Below, piece by piece: positions 30,289 through 41,779 of a DNA stretch of 64,000 nt. The position numbers and the translations under genes are program-made. Each line of letters starts with the position of its first letter. Positions within the stretch are counted from its first letter, which is position 1. The notes under the pieces are model-generated. The model was given only the letters and a program-made list of their open reading frames with translations. It did no database searches and was not told the DNA's origin. This DNA comes from Brachionus manjavacas. Its lineage: Eukaryota > Rotifera > Eurotatoria > Ploima > Brachionidae. The DNA lies in contig JAHQIY010000002.1 of the NCBI GenBank assembly GCA_019054805.1, positions 7,936,001 through 8,000,000 of the forward strand, read 5' to 3'.

Positions 30289-31068
30289 CAGAAAAATCGA
30301 AAAAAACAGTAGTTGAGCACCTAAAAATATCGAATTCTTTAGTTTAATCTAAAAATTCTAATAAAAGAATTCAAATTTGACAAATTTGTTAAAAATCACA
30401 TGATTTGAATAGATTTTTTAAGAAAAATAAAGCAATAAAGCAAAAAAGTAAAACCATAGATTTGTTCAGAATTTTGTCTAGATTTAAAAAAAAAAAAAAG
30501 CGGGCTCATAATTGATCCCTCGGAGGAGATACGATTTAAACCAGGAAAAACACATTTTTTTTTTTGCCAACAAAAACTGCCACGCCCTTTTTTTCTAAAT
30601 TACACTAGCATGTAGAGAATTTTATGCTCTTTCAGAATATATATACTTTTTTAGTATATTTAAGTTTTATCTTTGAGATTTTGAGTCTTTAAGAACAACA
30701 ACTTTTTAAAGGGTTTGCTATTTTTGGAACCCTGGGTGTAAAAAATTTTTTTTTATGGGGTTTTCGAGGGCGTAGATTACAAATTTTGAGTCAAAAATAA
30801 AGAATTCAGATAGCACTTAAGTTTTGAATTTCGTGAACTTTACAATTAATCATTAAACAAAGTTATGGTAAAAGTTGTATACAAATTATTTTTTTACTTG
30901 TCAATAAAAACTAGTCAAATTAAACTTTGTCATTTTTTCTTAAAAACAAATTATAATAAACTTTGTCAAATTAATCTCCATTATCCTTCAACACTTCATA
31001 GGACATCATTTGATAAAAGCTTTTTTAAATTTATTTACTTGATACACTTTCAAAAATCACAAGCTTAT
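30289..31068. other. AT-rich spacer
   Basis: No gene recognised. The Phe/Lys-rich frame at 30865-31116 runs into the MITE at 31071 and is not believed. Confidence 0.35.
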
Positions 31069-31070
31069 TA

Positions 31071-31182
31071 CAGTACATTTCTAAACAAAGTAAACAGGCT
31101 GCTTAAGCGGGTTTAAAGCCGCTCTTAAACACTGCTTAAGCATTGTTTCGAAACATTGTTAACTTTGTTTAGAGATGTACTG
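31071..31182. mobile_element. Tc1/mariner-type MITE, 112 bp, TA target
   Basis: Flanked by TA at 31069-31070 and 31183-31184. Termini CAGTACATTTCTAAACAAAG and, on the other strand, CAGTACATCTCTAAACAAAG match at 19 of 20 positions. The interior has GCTTAAG-type inverted words, so the whole unit folds back on itself. Too short to encode anything. Confidence 0.8.
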
Positions 31183-31184
31183 TA

Positions 31185-31500
31185 TACCAGGAACATTAAA
31201 CAGTGTCGCATTTCAAATACTTTTCCTGAAGTTTCGTGTCGAGAAGTTGTCCGTGGATGCCAACAGTTCTTAGCTTATTTATCAGCCTACCATGAGGAAC
31301 CTTGTCGAAGGCTTTCGCAAAGCCGAAGAATATAAATGAGGGACAAATTGAAGATATGAGCAAGTGGCCGAGCTTTCTCCGCGGCACTCTCCTTAAGGTC
31401 GCGAGGATGAATTTCATCCACGCCGATCGATTTAGATGCGTCCTTCTTGGCAAATGTGTTTGCGATCATGGTTTCGTCCACGACAAGCTTTTCAATCGAA
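31185..31500 (-). mobile_element. LINE reverse-transcriptase fragment with internal deletion
   Basis: Minus strand reads KKDASKSIGVDEIHPRDLKE, SAAEKARPLAHIFNLSL, then in a shifted frame FAKAFDKVPHGRLINKLRTV and GIHGQLLDTKLQEKYLK. These are reverse-transcriptase motifs before and at motif A (usually D-F-x-K-A-F-D), joined after loss of the segment between them. Inactive. Confidence 0.75.
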
Positions 31501-32067
31501 ATTGAAATTGAAAATGAATTTAATATTAATTGAAATTTCAGAGAAGAAAATTATTTACTTGTGAGTGAAAAGAGGTTTTGAGACCAATCAAACAATTTTT
31601 CACGATTTTTTAACAAAATCAAATTTTGAATTATTTTTTAAAAGCTTTTTTGTTTACATAATCTTGTGCATTTAGTTATTTTGATAATTTCCATTCTCAT
31701 AAAAAAATTTGATCAAAAGTAAAAAATCAACTTTGAAATGTGCAAAAGTCATAACAACTTTTTTTCCTAAAAGTCGAATCTGAAAATTATTTTAAAAATT
31801 ATTTTTATCATTTTTATTTGCAAATTAGTGAAGCATAGACTTTCAAAATGACCAATTCAAAATCAGAGTTGTTTAAAAGTCACAAGTCTCAAGTCAAGTC
31901 CAAGTCCGGACTTTTTTTTTTTAATTTTTCAAATTAAACAGTATCGGAAATTCATCAATGAGAATCAAGGACAATTTAAATTGAATTAATTTTAATAATT
32001 AATTTATACTAAAATTAACATGAAAAATTCAAAATTTTTGCTTACGAAAATCAACTTTTTAGCTGTA
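31501..32067. other. AT-rich spacer with a CAAGTC-family repeat end
   Basis: At 31864-31920 there is AGAGTTGTTTAAAAGTCACA followed by AAGTC repeats and CCGGACTTTTTT; the same motif occurs at 53303-53352 and, inverted, at 57820-57870. No gene. Confidence 0.45.
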
Positions 32068-32075
32068 TTTCAAAC

Positions 32076-35009
32076 TAGTGTTGGCAATCGATTATCAATA
32101 ATCGACTAACATTAAATCGATTGATTTTTTTTAGTCGATTTTTAAAAAGAATAATTTTTTTTAGTCGATAATTGAATCGATTTATTAATTTTAGTGATTA
32201 TTTAATCGAATAATTTTTATAATCAACTACTATATCGATTTAAAAATCGATTAATTTTTTCTATTTGACTGTAAAGTTTCTAATATATCTCGTAATTTAA
32301 AATTAGGAATTAGCAAGACATGTTTTTTTTTAATTAATAAAGATATTTAAATTGATTTAAAATTTCAAAATAAAAGCAAAAATTGCAATTTAGCGATTTA
32401 TTTAGAAAAAAAATTTATTCGTAATATAAAACAAGATAAAAATAATAAAAATTAAAAATTTGAAACGATTTAAATTTAAAAAAAAAATTCTAAATTAGTT
32501 TTTTATAAATTTTCTGAAACTACCATCATTTTGTGAATTTTTAGTGGATTTAATTTATTTCTTCTTTCCCAGACTGTATAGTCTGTGGCAGAAAAAAGTT
32601 GTTTGGAGGGTACTGAAGTAGCTGGGATGCAAAAAAGCGATTTAACAACGTTAAAAAGAATTGGATAGGTTTCTTGGTTCATATTCCAAAAAGATAATTG
32701 TTTAATATTTTTGGAAGTCTCTGAATTATATTTATAAATTTCTCTATCGATTATATTTAGTCTCGCAGCTGTTTTGCTTTTATTTATATCTTTATTAAAA
32801 TCAAATAATTGGAGTGTAGATTTTCTTTTAGAGTGAGAACCTTTTTGTTGAGATGCTTCGAATGTATTTAAGGAATCAGGTATATTGCTTAAATTTACAA
32901 TCTTTAGAACTTGTTTTAGTTCAGTTGTAAATTCGGAGATGATGGTTTTTATGGTGCTCTTTGCTTCTTTTAAAAACTCTTTTCGATTCTCGTCAGAAAA
33001 TCTCCCGAATAGTTTAGTTCGAACATCAAGAAAAGTTGCTGCGATCAAAATTTTATTAGTAAATATTCCGTATTTGTCAGTATACATATTTGTCCAATAG
33101 TTTAACACTTTCCTTAGGACTCTTACAATTAAAGAATCATTTGGATCTACTAATAAACTAGCCTGCAAACAGCCAAAAGTAGGAATTACAATAGAAATTG
33201 TCACATATTTACATCCAGATAACTCAAGAGTTGCATTATAAAAAGGTTCAAATACCTGGATAATTTCCATAATGTTGTCTTCATCAAATTCACTGATCGA
33301 CAAATCTTCATATTTACGACGAATGTCAGGTTGAGTTTAAGCGTGATTAATTGCATCTAATTGTTCATCTAAGCGTTCAATCATCATATAAGTTGAGTTC
33401 CATCTTGTTTTAACATCTTGTTTCAATTTATGCTGCTCAATATTAAGTAATATCTGAGCTTCAAACAGGTATTCACTTAACTTAGTTGATTGATGAAAAA
33501 CACTGACTATTTTTCTACATTTTTCAATGAGACTTGCATAATTTTGCATACATTCGGCTTCGATATCAGATAAAAAATTTTCATCTTCCCTACTTTCAGT
33601 CTCAAACTCCTTAAAAAATTTTCATTATATAACTAAGTGTAAAGATACAAATGATTTTTTGTTCAGCTGACTTAATGATAAAATAGATTTACTATAAATA
33701 AATGCAAAGGTATTTATTATTAATAAATTAAGCTTGGGAAATTTAATTTCAGTTTAAATTTAGCCACTAAATTTGTTTTCTAAAATAACAAGAAAAATAA
33801 AAAATATTTAAAATTAAAAAATACATAAAAAAAATTTTTCGCATCTGTGATAAGGATGTTCTTGGTTATGGATGTACATCCGAATTAAAAAGTGATGATA
33901 AATTGGTCATGTTTAAACAGTTGTCACTTACAATTCCTACTATTTTATCAAATATATTATATTCGTTTAAAACCATTATAAGATTTTCTTTAATGGCTTC
34001 GCTTGAATGAGTTCCTGGAAGATGCCGAACAGTAAGCGTTTTTGATGATAAAGTCATTCTTTCATCTATACAATGACAAGTAACCCCCATATAAGGATAG
34101 TTCTGGATTGAAGTCAAATGATCTAAAGTTATTGAAATTGACGAAGCTTTTGCAAAATATGATTTAATCTTGATTACTGTTCTATCGAATTCCTCATTTA
34201 AGATATTTTCGGATAAATTTTTTCGCTTTTGAAATGATTATTTATTGTTTAAATCAATAAACTCTCTATTTTCAACTAAACGAAAAGGAACACTTCCGCT
34301 AAATACAAATTTTTATAAGCTTATTGTCTGTTTTTGTATTACACTTCATTTTTTTGGTTTTCGGTTCAGCTTCGTTTTCAGAATCTTCTTCTTTATTTTT
34401 CTCAGAAATCGAATCTTCACCTAGATTATGATTATTTCTAAGGTGATTCTTAATATTTGATGTTGAACCAAGCCATAGATAAAATGAACTGCAGTGTAAA
34501 CATTGCAATTATTCCTTTCCATTTATTATCTTCTTGTAGCAATGTTCCCAAATTAAAGAAGATTTTGAATAGCTTTTACGCTTTTTTCTTATTAATGGCA
34601 CCTGCTGATACAGATTAAAAAGTTGAGCATTTGATGGCTCATTAAAGGAACCAAGGGGTTGAATAAAACTTTCCAATTTTGTAAGTAAAATTGTTTCTAA
34701 TAAAGAAAAAATTACATAATTAAAATGAAAAGTTTATTTGTAAAATTTGAATTATTTGTTAAAATTAACTTATTATTAATTTAATTTTTTAATCTATTAT
34801 TTTTGTTTAGGGAAGTTACTTCCTAAATGTATAAAAAAAACAAAATAATTACATGCCACAAATACTAATATAAGGTGTTATATCAAATCTCTAAGACGTC
34901 CAGGCATTTAATAATCAACTAAAAAAAAATAGTCGAATAAATAATCGACCAAAAAAAATTAGTCGATTTATTAAATTTGTCAATCGATTGGAGTCGATTG
35001 CCAACACTA
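32076..35009 (-). mobile_element. hAT transposon with both ends and 8-bp target duplication
   Basis: Ends are TAGTGTTGGCAATCGATTAT at 32076 and, on the other strand, TAGTGTTGGCAATCGACTCC from 35009; the first 16 bases are identical. Flanks TTTCAAAC (32068-32075) and TTTTAAAC (35010-35017) match at 7 of 8 positions, the size expected for hAT. Subterminal regions are full of repeated AATCGATT / AGTCGAT words, as in other hAT ends. The minus strand carries a broken transposase gene with a BED zinc finger and a hAT dimerisation region. About 2.93 kb. Confidence 0.88.
32503..34508 (-). pseudogene. hAT transposase, broken
   Basis: Pieces in order on the minus strand: a BED-type zinc finger at 34508-34299 (MQCLHCSSFYLWLGSTSNIK then NHLRNNHN; an N-terminal part may precede it); the DDE core start at 34117-33866 (TSIQNYPYMGVTCHCIDERM, and IFDKIVGIVSDNCLNMTNL with the Asp of the SDN motif); 33549-33337 (QDVKTRWNSTYMMIERLDEQ); and 33303-32503, ending with the hAT dimerisation motif PSKQLFSATDYTVWERRNKL. 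A TAA at 33337-33339 interrupts an otherwise continuous frame, and the central part (33550-33865) lost its sense or is an intron. Similar to ZBED-type transposases. Probably inactive but not very old. Confidence 0.85.
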
Positions 35010-35017
35010 TTTTAAAC

Positions 35018-35545
35018 AGAATGAATAAATAAAATACAATTAGATAAATGTCGAAGGAATAATAAAATCTGATAATTTCATTAGTTCCGTTTCAGAAGAA
35101 AATTAGGATTCACGTGAAAATTTTAATTGCTCACATTAATTTTCTCAGTTTCTCATATTTCAATCTCGAGGAGATATTAACTCGAAAAATATTTTAAGTT
35201 TAAATACCAGTACATTTTTTTCATCTTCAATATCGATTGAATTCAATTGAAGTCAACAAATATTTAAACCCGATCTCGATTTTCAATCGAAAAAGTATAA
35301 TGTTTCAAATTTTTATTAGTTCTCGAAAATGAAATATTTAATGAAATTTTTTATTCTAAAAATAAATTTTTTTAATTAGTTAATTAAAATTCCATGTTGA
35401 ACTTTTACCAAAACCCAATTGTCGTGTTGATTATTAACATAAGTACAAAGCATTTGATTTTGGGTATAAGAATTCTTGACCGAATTCTTTGAAAATACTT
35501 TCTTAATTGCTTCTTCCTTGATCGGTTTAGCATTTTTAAATATTT
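35018..35545. other. AT-rich spacer
   Basis: No gene or repeat recognised between the hAT element and the MULE-like fragment. Confidence 0.3.
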
Positions 35546-35550
35546 AAGCT

Positions 35551-35582
35551 TTCAGGCCAGTGGTTTCTCAGCACCACTGGCC
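35551..35582. repeat. Hairpin with 11-bp arms
   Basis: AGGCCAGTGGT, 8-nt loop, ACCACTGGCCT: a perfect stem immediately in front of the coding remnant at 35572. Possibly a terminus or local inverted duplication. Confidence 0.7.
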
Positions 35583-35823
35583 TGACCTTGTAGAGCGCCT
35601 CAAGCAGAACTACAGGCTAAGCAACAACGACGCGCAAAAGGGTTGCCTGCTGACTACTTGGTCCGACTTCGACAAATTCAAAGAGACTATGTCCTCTCTA
35701 TGGCAGAACATAATCAAAGACAAGGAATAAGATAGTTGCAACTTTGGCTTTTTCCAAAAGAATTACATCTGCAAGCATCTTCTTTTCATTGCAATCAACT
35801 ACAAATTTGTCGATGTTCCGTAA
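35572..35823 (+). pseudogene. MULE-type transposase C-terminal fragment (SWIM-like)
   Basis: Plus frame reads HHWPDLVERLKQNYRLSNND, TTWSDFDKFKETMSSLWQNI, IKDKE, a stop, then in frame SCNFGFFQKNYICKHLLFIA and INYKFVDVP. The second part resembles a SWIM zinc finger (C-x-C...C-x-H) with the second Cys changed to Phe, as seen after the MULE DDE domain. Its codons are more GC-rich than the surroundings, which suggests a recent arrival from elsewhere in the genome. Confidence 0.5.
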
Positions 35824-36507
35824 AAAGCAATTGCAGTAAAGTTTCATTAAAATTTCTTTTTTTCCTTTTAAAAAATTTCCATCAAATAAATTTCAATAAA
35901 TAAATTAATTTATAAAAATAAATCTGATTTTTTTTACTTTCTATTTGAAAACACTTTTCTTCTAATTAGAAAGCGAATCCCGCAATATAGAAAAATAATT
36001 CTACATCTTATCGTAAATATTTTGTTCTAATTAATTAGAAGATACTTTCTACAAATTAAAAAACAGTTTCTTCATTTTAGAAAATACATTAAATACCACA
36101 CGTATTATTCTGCTTCTCTGGAAAAACACAATTTCATAATTTAACTCTTAAAGTTTTAGCAACAATTTGTATTCCAAACCATTCGACTCTTTTGCCTCGA
36201 CTTAAGTGCTGACCTGTTTATGGTTAATAAAAAATTTGATATGTCTGCCATAAACAATATATTTTTTTATTTTTTAATTCATTTGTTAACTAAAATAGAG
36301 ATATTTTTTATTTAAAAACTTTGTGTCATTTTTTAAATTAATCTTTTTCAAATGATTAAGTAAAATATTTAGAAAAAATAAAATATATTTGATAAAATAT
36401 TTTACTTATTTAAATAAATTTACTTATTTACTTACTTACCTAAGTGTCAAAGTTTTTCAATGCAAATTTTTGAATTTTGAAATTTAATTGTTCTGATGCG
36501 AAATAAT

Positions 36508-36557
36508 TTATATATATATTTAATATATATTATATGATATATATATATATATATATA
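36508..36557. repeat. TA-rich microsatellite
   Basis: Nearly uninterrupted TA dinucleotides with a few variant bases. Confidence 0.85.
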
Positions 36558-37531
36558 AAGTAAAATATTAATTAAAAATTTTCAAAATCAGCGCTAATCA
36601 ATATTCAATAATAAGCGATAAATAATCAAAATTGTTGCCAAAGTTATCAACTGAATATTCAACCAAAATGGCTGAAAAATATTTGTTGAAATCTGGATTA
36701 ACCAACACATGTGACTTTACTTATATTTCCTTAAGACTCTCAAAAGCTTTTTAATTCTCATTTGTCAACTGAAAAATCATTCTTGCTTTTGTAATCTCAA
36801 ACAGACATGCAGCCGTTGTAGTAAATTTAGAATTGAATTTACTTATTTACTTTTCCTAAAAACCACTTAATATTTTCCTTGCTTTTAGGAGCTTATTTCT
36901 TTGAAATAACTTTTGTTTTAGCTTTTTTTTGTTTTAGCGCACCAATTAATATACACTATCCTTAATAATTCACTTTATTCATTATAAAACTACACCTTAA
37001 AGGCTTTAACTTCAGATAAGAACTTTTAAAACTTTGATAAGATCAAAGCTAAACAGGATAAGGGGAAAGAGAGGTGGATACCTTTTACAATTATGTTAAA
37101 TTTTACATGTTTTAAAAAAGGTAAATCTGGGAAAAAAATGAGTAGAAAAAATAGGCAGGTCACATTCAAATGGGCACACAAATCAAATTTAAAATGATTT
37201 AATGAGGTGCAACATGAGAGGAAAATTATTATTTAATCAAACTGCATTGACAGCACAATTGATCACAAGTTTCAAGTTGCAGGCAAAACTCGTTAAAAAA
37301 TTAAAAAAAAAACAAGAAATTAAGTTTTTAATTTAAAAATATTAAAATCTATTTGAACTTAGATAAATATAAGACTTCTAAAATTAAATAGGGTCAATTA
37401 TTTTTTAAAGGAATTTTCTAGAATATAAGTGTAAAAATAAACTTATTTCAGTCGAGTCTTGTTACGACGATGTTGATTAATACGATATTCGCTTTATAAC
37501 GATATTTTTTTTCATAATTTACATTCCTCAA

Positions 37532-37573
37532 TATTACCAAATAAATTTAACATGTTAAATTTATTTGGTAATA
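37532..37573. repeat. Perfect 42-bp palindrome, no spacer
   Basis: TATTACCAAATAAATTTAAC followed by CATG and the exact complement. It lies just inside a sequence that looks like a pogo/Tigger terminus (37450), so it may be part of that element. Confidence 0.85.
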
Positions 37574-38575
37574 CGATGTTTCTTTACGATAGAGGTTTAA
37601 ACATTCAGAAAACAAACAAATCAGTGCTAATTCATCGTTTTTAATACGATATTGATCTTTTAACCAAAAAAACTTGAAATTTCGAATGATTTAAAATAAT
37701 CTCACTTTCACAGAACTTATAAAAAAAAAATTATAAACCTCGGATTACTGTTTCTTCTATTCTCAAGGCAGAGAATCGGGAAAAAATTAAAAATTATATG
37801 AAAATAATTTAATCAATCCTAGCTCTAAAAGAATGAGAGATTCTAATTATGTTAAAATTAAAGAGGCCTTTGATCACTGGTTCAAATCAGTTATGTCATT
37901 GATCAGTTGTCTAAATGGATCAATTTTGTTGCGTCGAACAGTCTTTTAAAAAAAAAATTGATAAATATTTTTCTCTTTAGTCTATTTTCAAAATTTTAAA
38001 AGAACATTACTGGTAATAGAGCTTAAATATTATCTATCCACAAATCCAGTAAAAATCTTCACTAATTTAGTAAAAAAAATAACACAATCAATAAACAGTT
38101 AACTAATTCAGTTTATAATATTTATTTCAGAAAAAGAACACAAAAAATAAAAAAATATCACAAAAAAAGATGAAAAAACACTAATTCAATTAAATCATAA
38201 CTTTATTTTAATTTTATTCACTAATTAATTAAAAAAAAATTTCATAAAAAAAAATAAAAAATTCATCTATTTTTTTTTGTACAGACATTTGGACAATAAA
38301 AACCTCTTTTTTTTAACATTTTTGCGTTACACTTCTCACATGAATGCTTGAGCTTTTGATTTCATTTGATTTCATTTGTTTTCTCCATTTTTGCTCTCTT
38401 GCTCGTCGTTTCGACAACATCATCTTCTTGACTCGAGTCCGTTTGTCGTGTTTGGAATAACATCATAATAACCTTCGTACCAGCCATTGTTTTTAAAGAC
38501 CCATTGACTTCAAAAATATTCTGAAAAAATCTCTATTTCCCCAACCTTTTTTGCTAGAAAAATTTTATAATAATA

Positions 38576-39413
38576 ATTGTCCCTATTCTACCCTAGTGGA
38601 TAACGGACAGGCGCTCATCTCCTTTTCAAGTTCCTTTTTGAGCAACGGCTCCGATCTGACACAGAGGCTACCGCATCAAGTTGATCATCTACACCGCAAT
38701 TATTACCCAGTCGAAACTGGTCCCCCTATTTTTATGATGATAGAGGTCTAAACATTCGCCCTGTATTGCAGAGATATTTTGAAGATTTTTTCACCCTCAG
38801 CGGGTTTTGAACCCTCGATCCTCTGCTTACATGACTAACACGCAAACCATTCGGCAATACAGGCTCTCTGTTAAATCAGTACTGTATATAAAAGAATGTA
38901 TTTGGAATCAAATATAAAATTTTTTAAAGTCAAAAAATTGACGGACGGAAATGATCCTTGTGGTGCTTAATGTATAATTATTTTTTCTGCATCAAGAAAT
39001 TTATTTTTTAATTGCTTCAAATTTAAATTAAAAATTGTAAAAGAAATAAGGCAAAAACCTCTTTTTTATAACTTATCCTTTTAATTGAATTAAAAGTTTT
39101 ATTTAGATTATTTTAAATTGAAAAAAATTAAAAAGGGTCATTTTGTACCGACGGTCCCCTAAATGTTAAGTAACTTTTTTATTTTTAACTTTTTTTATTT
39201 TTTGTCTAGAGGAGGAGAAAGTGTTTTATAATAATGATTTTTTTTTATATTCTATACGCAAGCAAACAAAAGTCAAATATTCAGACATTAAAGTAAAAAA
39301 AGCTATTGTCTAAAGATTGTATTACAATATTTGTTGTAGTTTTTGGTAATATTTTGCAAATATATAAGTTCCTGAAAGAAATGGTAAGATATGGTTAAAA
39401 ATTTCGTAATTTT
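38576..39413. repeat. 838-bp direct repeat, copy 2 (SINE plus 5' flank)
   Basis: Matches 14206-15045. The SINE part is 38576-38868 (minus strand); the rest (to 39413) is the sequence that flanks the SINE at the first locus, including one copy of its target duplication and the transposon terminus AAATCAGTACTG. The 3' end runs into an ATT-type tail (ATTATTATTATA on the minus strand), as after retroposition. A TATAATAATT-like flank recurs just right of 39413, but it is low complexity. Confidence 0.9.
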
Positions 39414-40616
39414 CATATATAATAATTTTACTTACTTGAATTTGAGTATAAGTTTTGTACTGTTTGTTTTCCCTTTTTTTAAAATTTACAATTATGTTTA
39501 ACAAAATTTTCTAAGACATTTTAATATCTATAGATACACTCTTTTAATTGAACATTTACTTCAATATGCCGAATAGAATGAAAATTTCATTAAAAAACTT
39601 GGTAAAAGTATTCTAAAATAAAATCTGCCACATTTTAAAAGTTTTTTTTTATTATTCTATTTTAAAAAAGATATATAAAAAAATAGCTACCTTAATGCAA
39701 ATTAGGTTTATTTTTTTATTAGATTTTGATAAAAAAGTTATAGATAATAAAAATAAATAAAAATTTATTAATAATTTATTCTTTCAGAATTTTTCAGGCT
39801 AAAACTTGAATAATTGACTATTTGATGCAAAAATTTAAGGACTGAAATGAAAATTTGTCACTATCACTCCTCTAGTGGTGGTCCCGAGGTTTGAATGAAA
39901 AATTAACAGTGTGATAGCAGCCATGCTGTGTAATCTAGTACCGATGTGACTAAGAACTACATCAAGGGGACATAGATATACGGGTCTTTGTACCAATCAT
40001 ACCAATTGAAAATATGCAAGTTAGTCTGAATAGTTGCCGAATTCGCATCCTTTTGGCATACGGAGGTCCCACCAATATTATTTTATTTAATTTTGTAGAC
40101 AAGCCTTGAATTAGTAACAAATTATGAATTTGAATTTATACCTATTGTGCCTAATTTATATCCTAAATTGGGCAAAATCTTAAATTATTCAAATTAAATG
40201 GGCGTAATAGTTTTTATTTAGATAACCTTTGACTATTTTAAGTTTATTTTAGATATGAATTGTAAATAATAATAAGGTCAAATCAAACATTGTTTTTTTC
40301 AAGGAATTGAAGAAAAAATTTTTTTTTTATTAAAAAGAATAAAATTAATTTTTGAACAAAAAAAAAATTCAATTGATAAAACATGTTATCGTTTTGAAAT
40401 ATGATGCAGGAATAGAACGAACACTTTTGATTTGCATAATTTTAAATATTCATGTAAAGCAATTAGCTAGCTTTACGCAAAAATCACATGACTCGAACAA
40501 AAATTTAAAATTTTTACATTTATTTTTTTCAACAATTTTAAGTTTTCTGAGATTCTCACCATATGGAAATTTATTTAGAAAAAAGATAGATTTTTCTAAT
40601 TTTTTTAAACTTAATT
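39414..40616. other. Spacer upstream of PEX7; one unidentified GC-richer patch
   Basis: Mostly AT-rich. 39865-40085 is distinctly less AT-rich (GTGGTGGTCCCGAGGTTTGA, later CATACGGAGGTCCCACC) and may be an unclassified SINE or relic. The long frame beginning at 40352 overlaps PEX7 out of frame and is rejected. Confidence 0.35.
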
Positions 40617-41779
40617 ATGCGACAAATAAGTCGGCTTTATACACCAAACCAGCAGTGCTACGGTGTACAATACGCGCCCAACAACAACACCCTAATAGCT
40701 TGCGTTACTTGTGACAAATTTGGTTTATCAGGCGCTGCATCACTCTGCTTCATAAAACATTCAGAAAATACATTTATTGAGAGCAAATTTTCAATTGTAG
40801 ACTCATACAAATTCGGCTCTTCATTGTTCGATCTCGATTGGTCTCACTCAGATCCGCATCTCTTGGTCACAGCTAATGGAGATGGCTCGATTGCCATCTG
40901 GAAATGGCCCACGGATCCTCATTCACTTGAAAGAAAACCTCTTTACATTTCAAAACAACACTCGAGAGAAGTCTACTCGGCCAAATGGGAACCAAGCGGT
41001 AACGAACAAATAATCTCTTCTTCTTGGTCTAAATTTTTATCATAGGCATGAGGGCTTTTAATATTTTTTCAGCTAGTTGGGATGAAACAATCAAAATATG
41101 GAATTTGAACAGTTCAGGCCTTACGGCATTAACTAGTCTGAAAGGTCACAATTCGATGCTAAATGCAGGTGCTTGGAATCCCAAGATTACTGGTAAAAAT
41201 TTTAAAACTATTTTTTTCTTTAAATTTTATTTGAAAAAGGAATACTTTTATCAACTGGTGCGGATAGAACATTCCGAGTGTGGGATGTAGCTAAATGCAC
41301 ATCTAATTCAGTGCCAATATTTTCCTCAAAGCAACTAGGTGCTGATATTCTTTCGGTGGACTGGAACGAATTCGACTCCAATATGTTTGTCTTGGGTGAG
41401 TTTAGAGTGACAAAAATTTGTGGTTGTAAATGTTTATTTTGAAGGCTATGCGTCTGGTTTGATTGAGATAAGAGATTTTAGGAACATGCAAGAGCCAGTG
41501 AAGCAAATTAAGATGGCACACAAATATCCAGTGAAGAAAATAAAATTTTCGCCTCACATTCCGGACTTGTTTGCTAGTGTTTCGTATGATATGAATACAA
41601 AAGTGTGGAATATGGAAGGCAATTTGATCGGTGAATCTTTGAATCACCAGGGATTTGTTTATGGTCTTGATTTTGATCCTGTAGTTCCGAATAGACTTGT
41701 TGACTGTGGTTGGGATAGAAAAGTAGTCATTTCTGAGTTTCAAATTCCCGGTCTTGTATCCAGAAATATTTTAATTTAA
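40617..41779 (+). CDS. PEX7: Peroxisomal targeting signal 2 receptor, PEX7
   Basis: WD40 protein spliced from four exons: 40617-41026, 41077-41192, 41240-41395 and 41445-41779. Introns are 50, 47 and 49 bp with GT-AG ends; the second and third join cleanly inside a Gly codon (G|GA, G|GC). The first needs the TTG^GTCT donor and CTAG acceptor, giving SSSCWDETIKIW. The product is about 340 residues, close to human PEX7. Recognisable stretches: YGVQYAPNNN, FDLDWSHSDPHLLVTANGDG, SREVYSAKWEP, SWDETIKIWNL-type repeat, STGADRTFRVWD, ILSVDWNEFDSNMFV, PVKKIKFSPHIPDLFASVSY, and a final YGLDFDPVVPNRLVDCGWD repeat. By family it binds PTS2 cargo in the cytosol and docks at peroxisomes with PEX5/PEX14 partners. 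The start is chosen at MRQISRLYTPN, just before the first blade. AATAAA at 41841-41846. Confidence 0.9.

Larger units (their letters stand above)
35824..38575. other. AT-rich region with palindrome and TA microsatellite
   Basis: No gene. Includes a TATATA microsatellite at about 36508-36557, a 42-bp perfect palindrome at 37532-37573, and at 37450-37490 a CAGTCGAGTCTTGTTACGAC sequence resembling the end of the pogo/Tigger-like element at 53586. A short mixed-composition stretch lies at 38290-38520 with no defended coding sense. Confidence 0.4.

Noticed and set aside
40352-40714. 120-codon plus frame just upstream of PEX7
   Set aside because: Low-complexity Phe/Lys/Ile composition and out-of-frame overlap with PEX7 exon 1.
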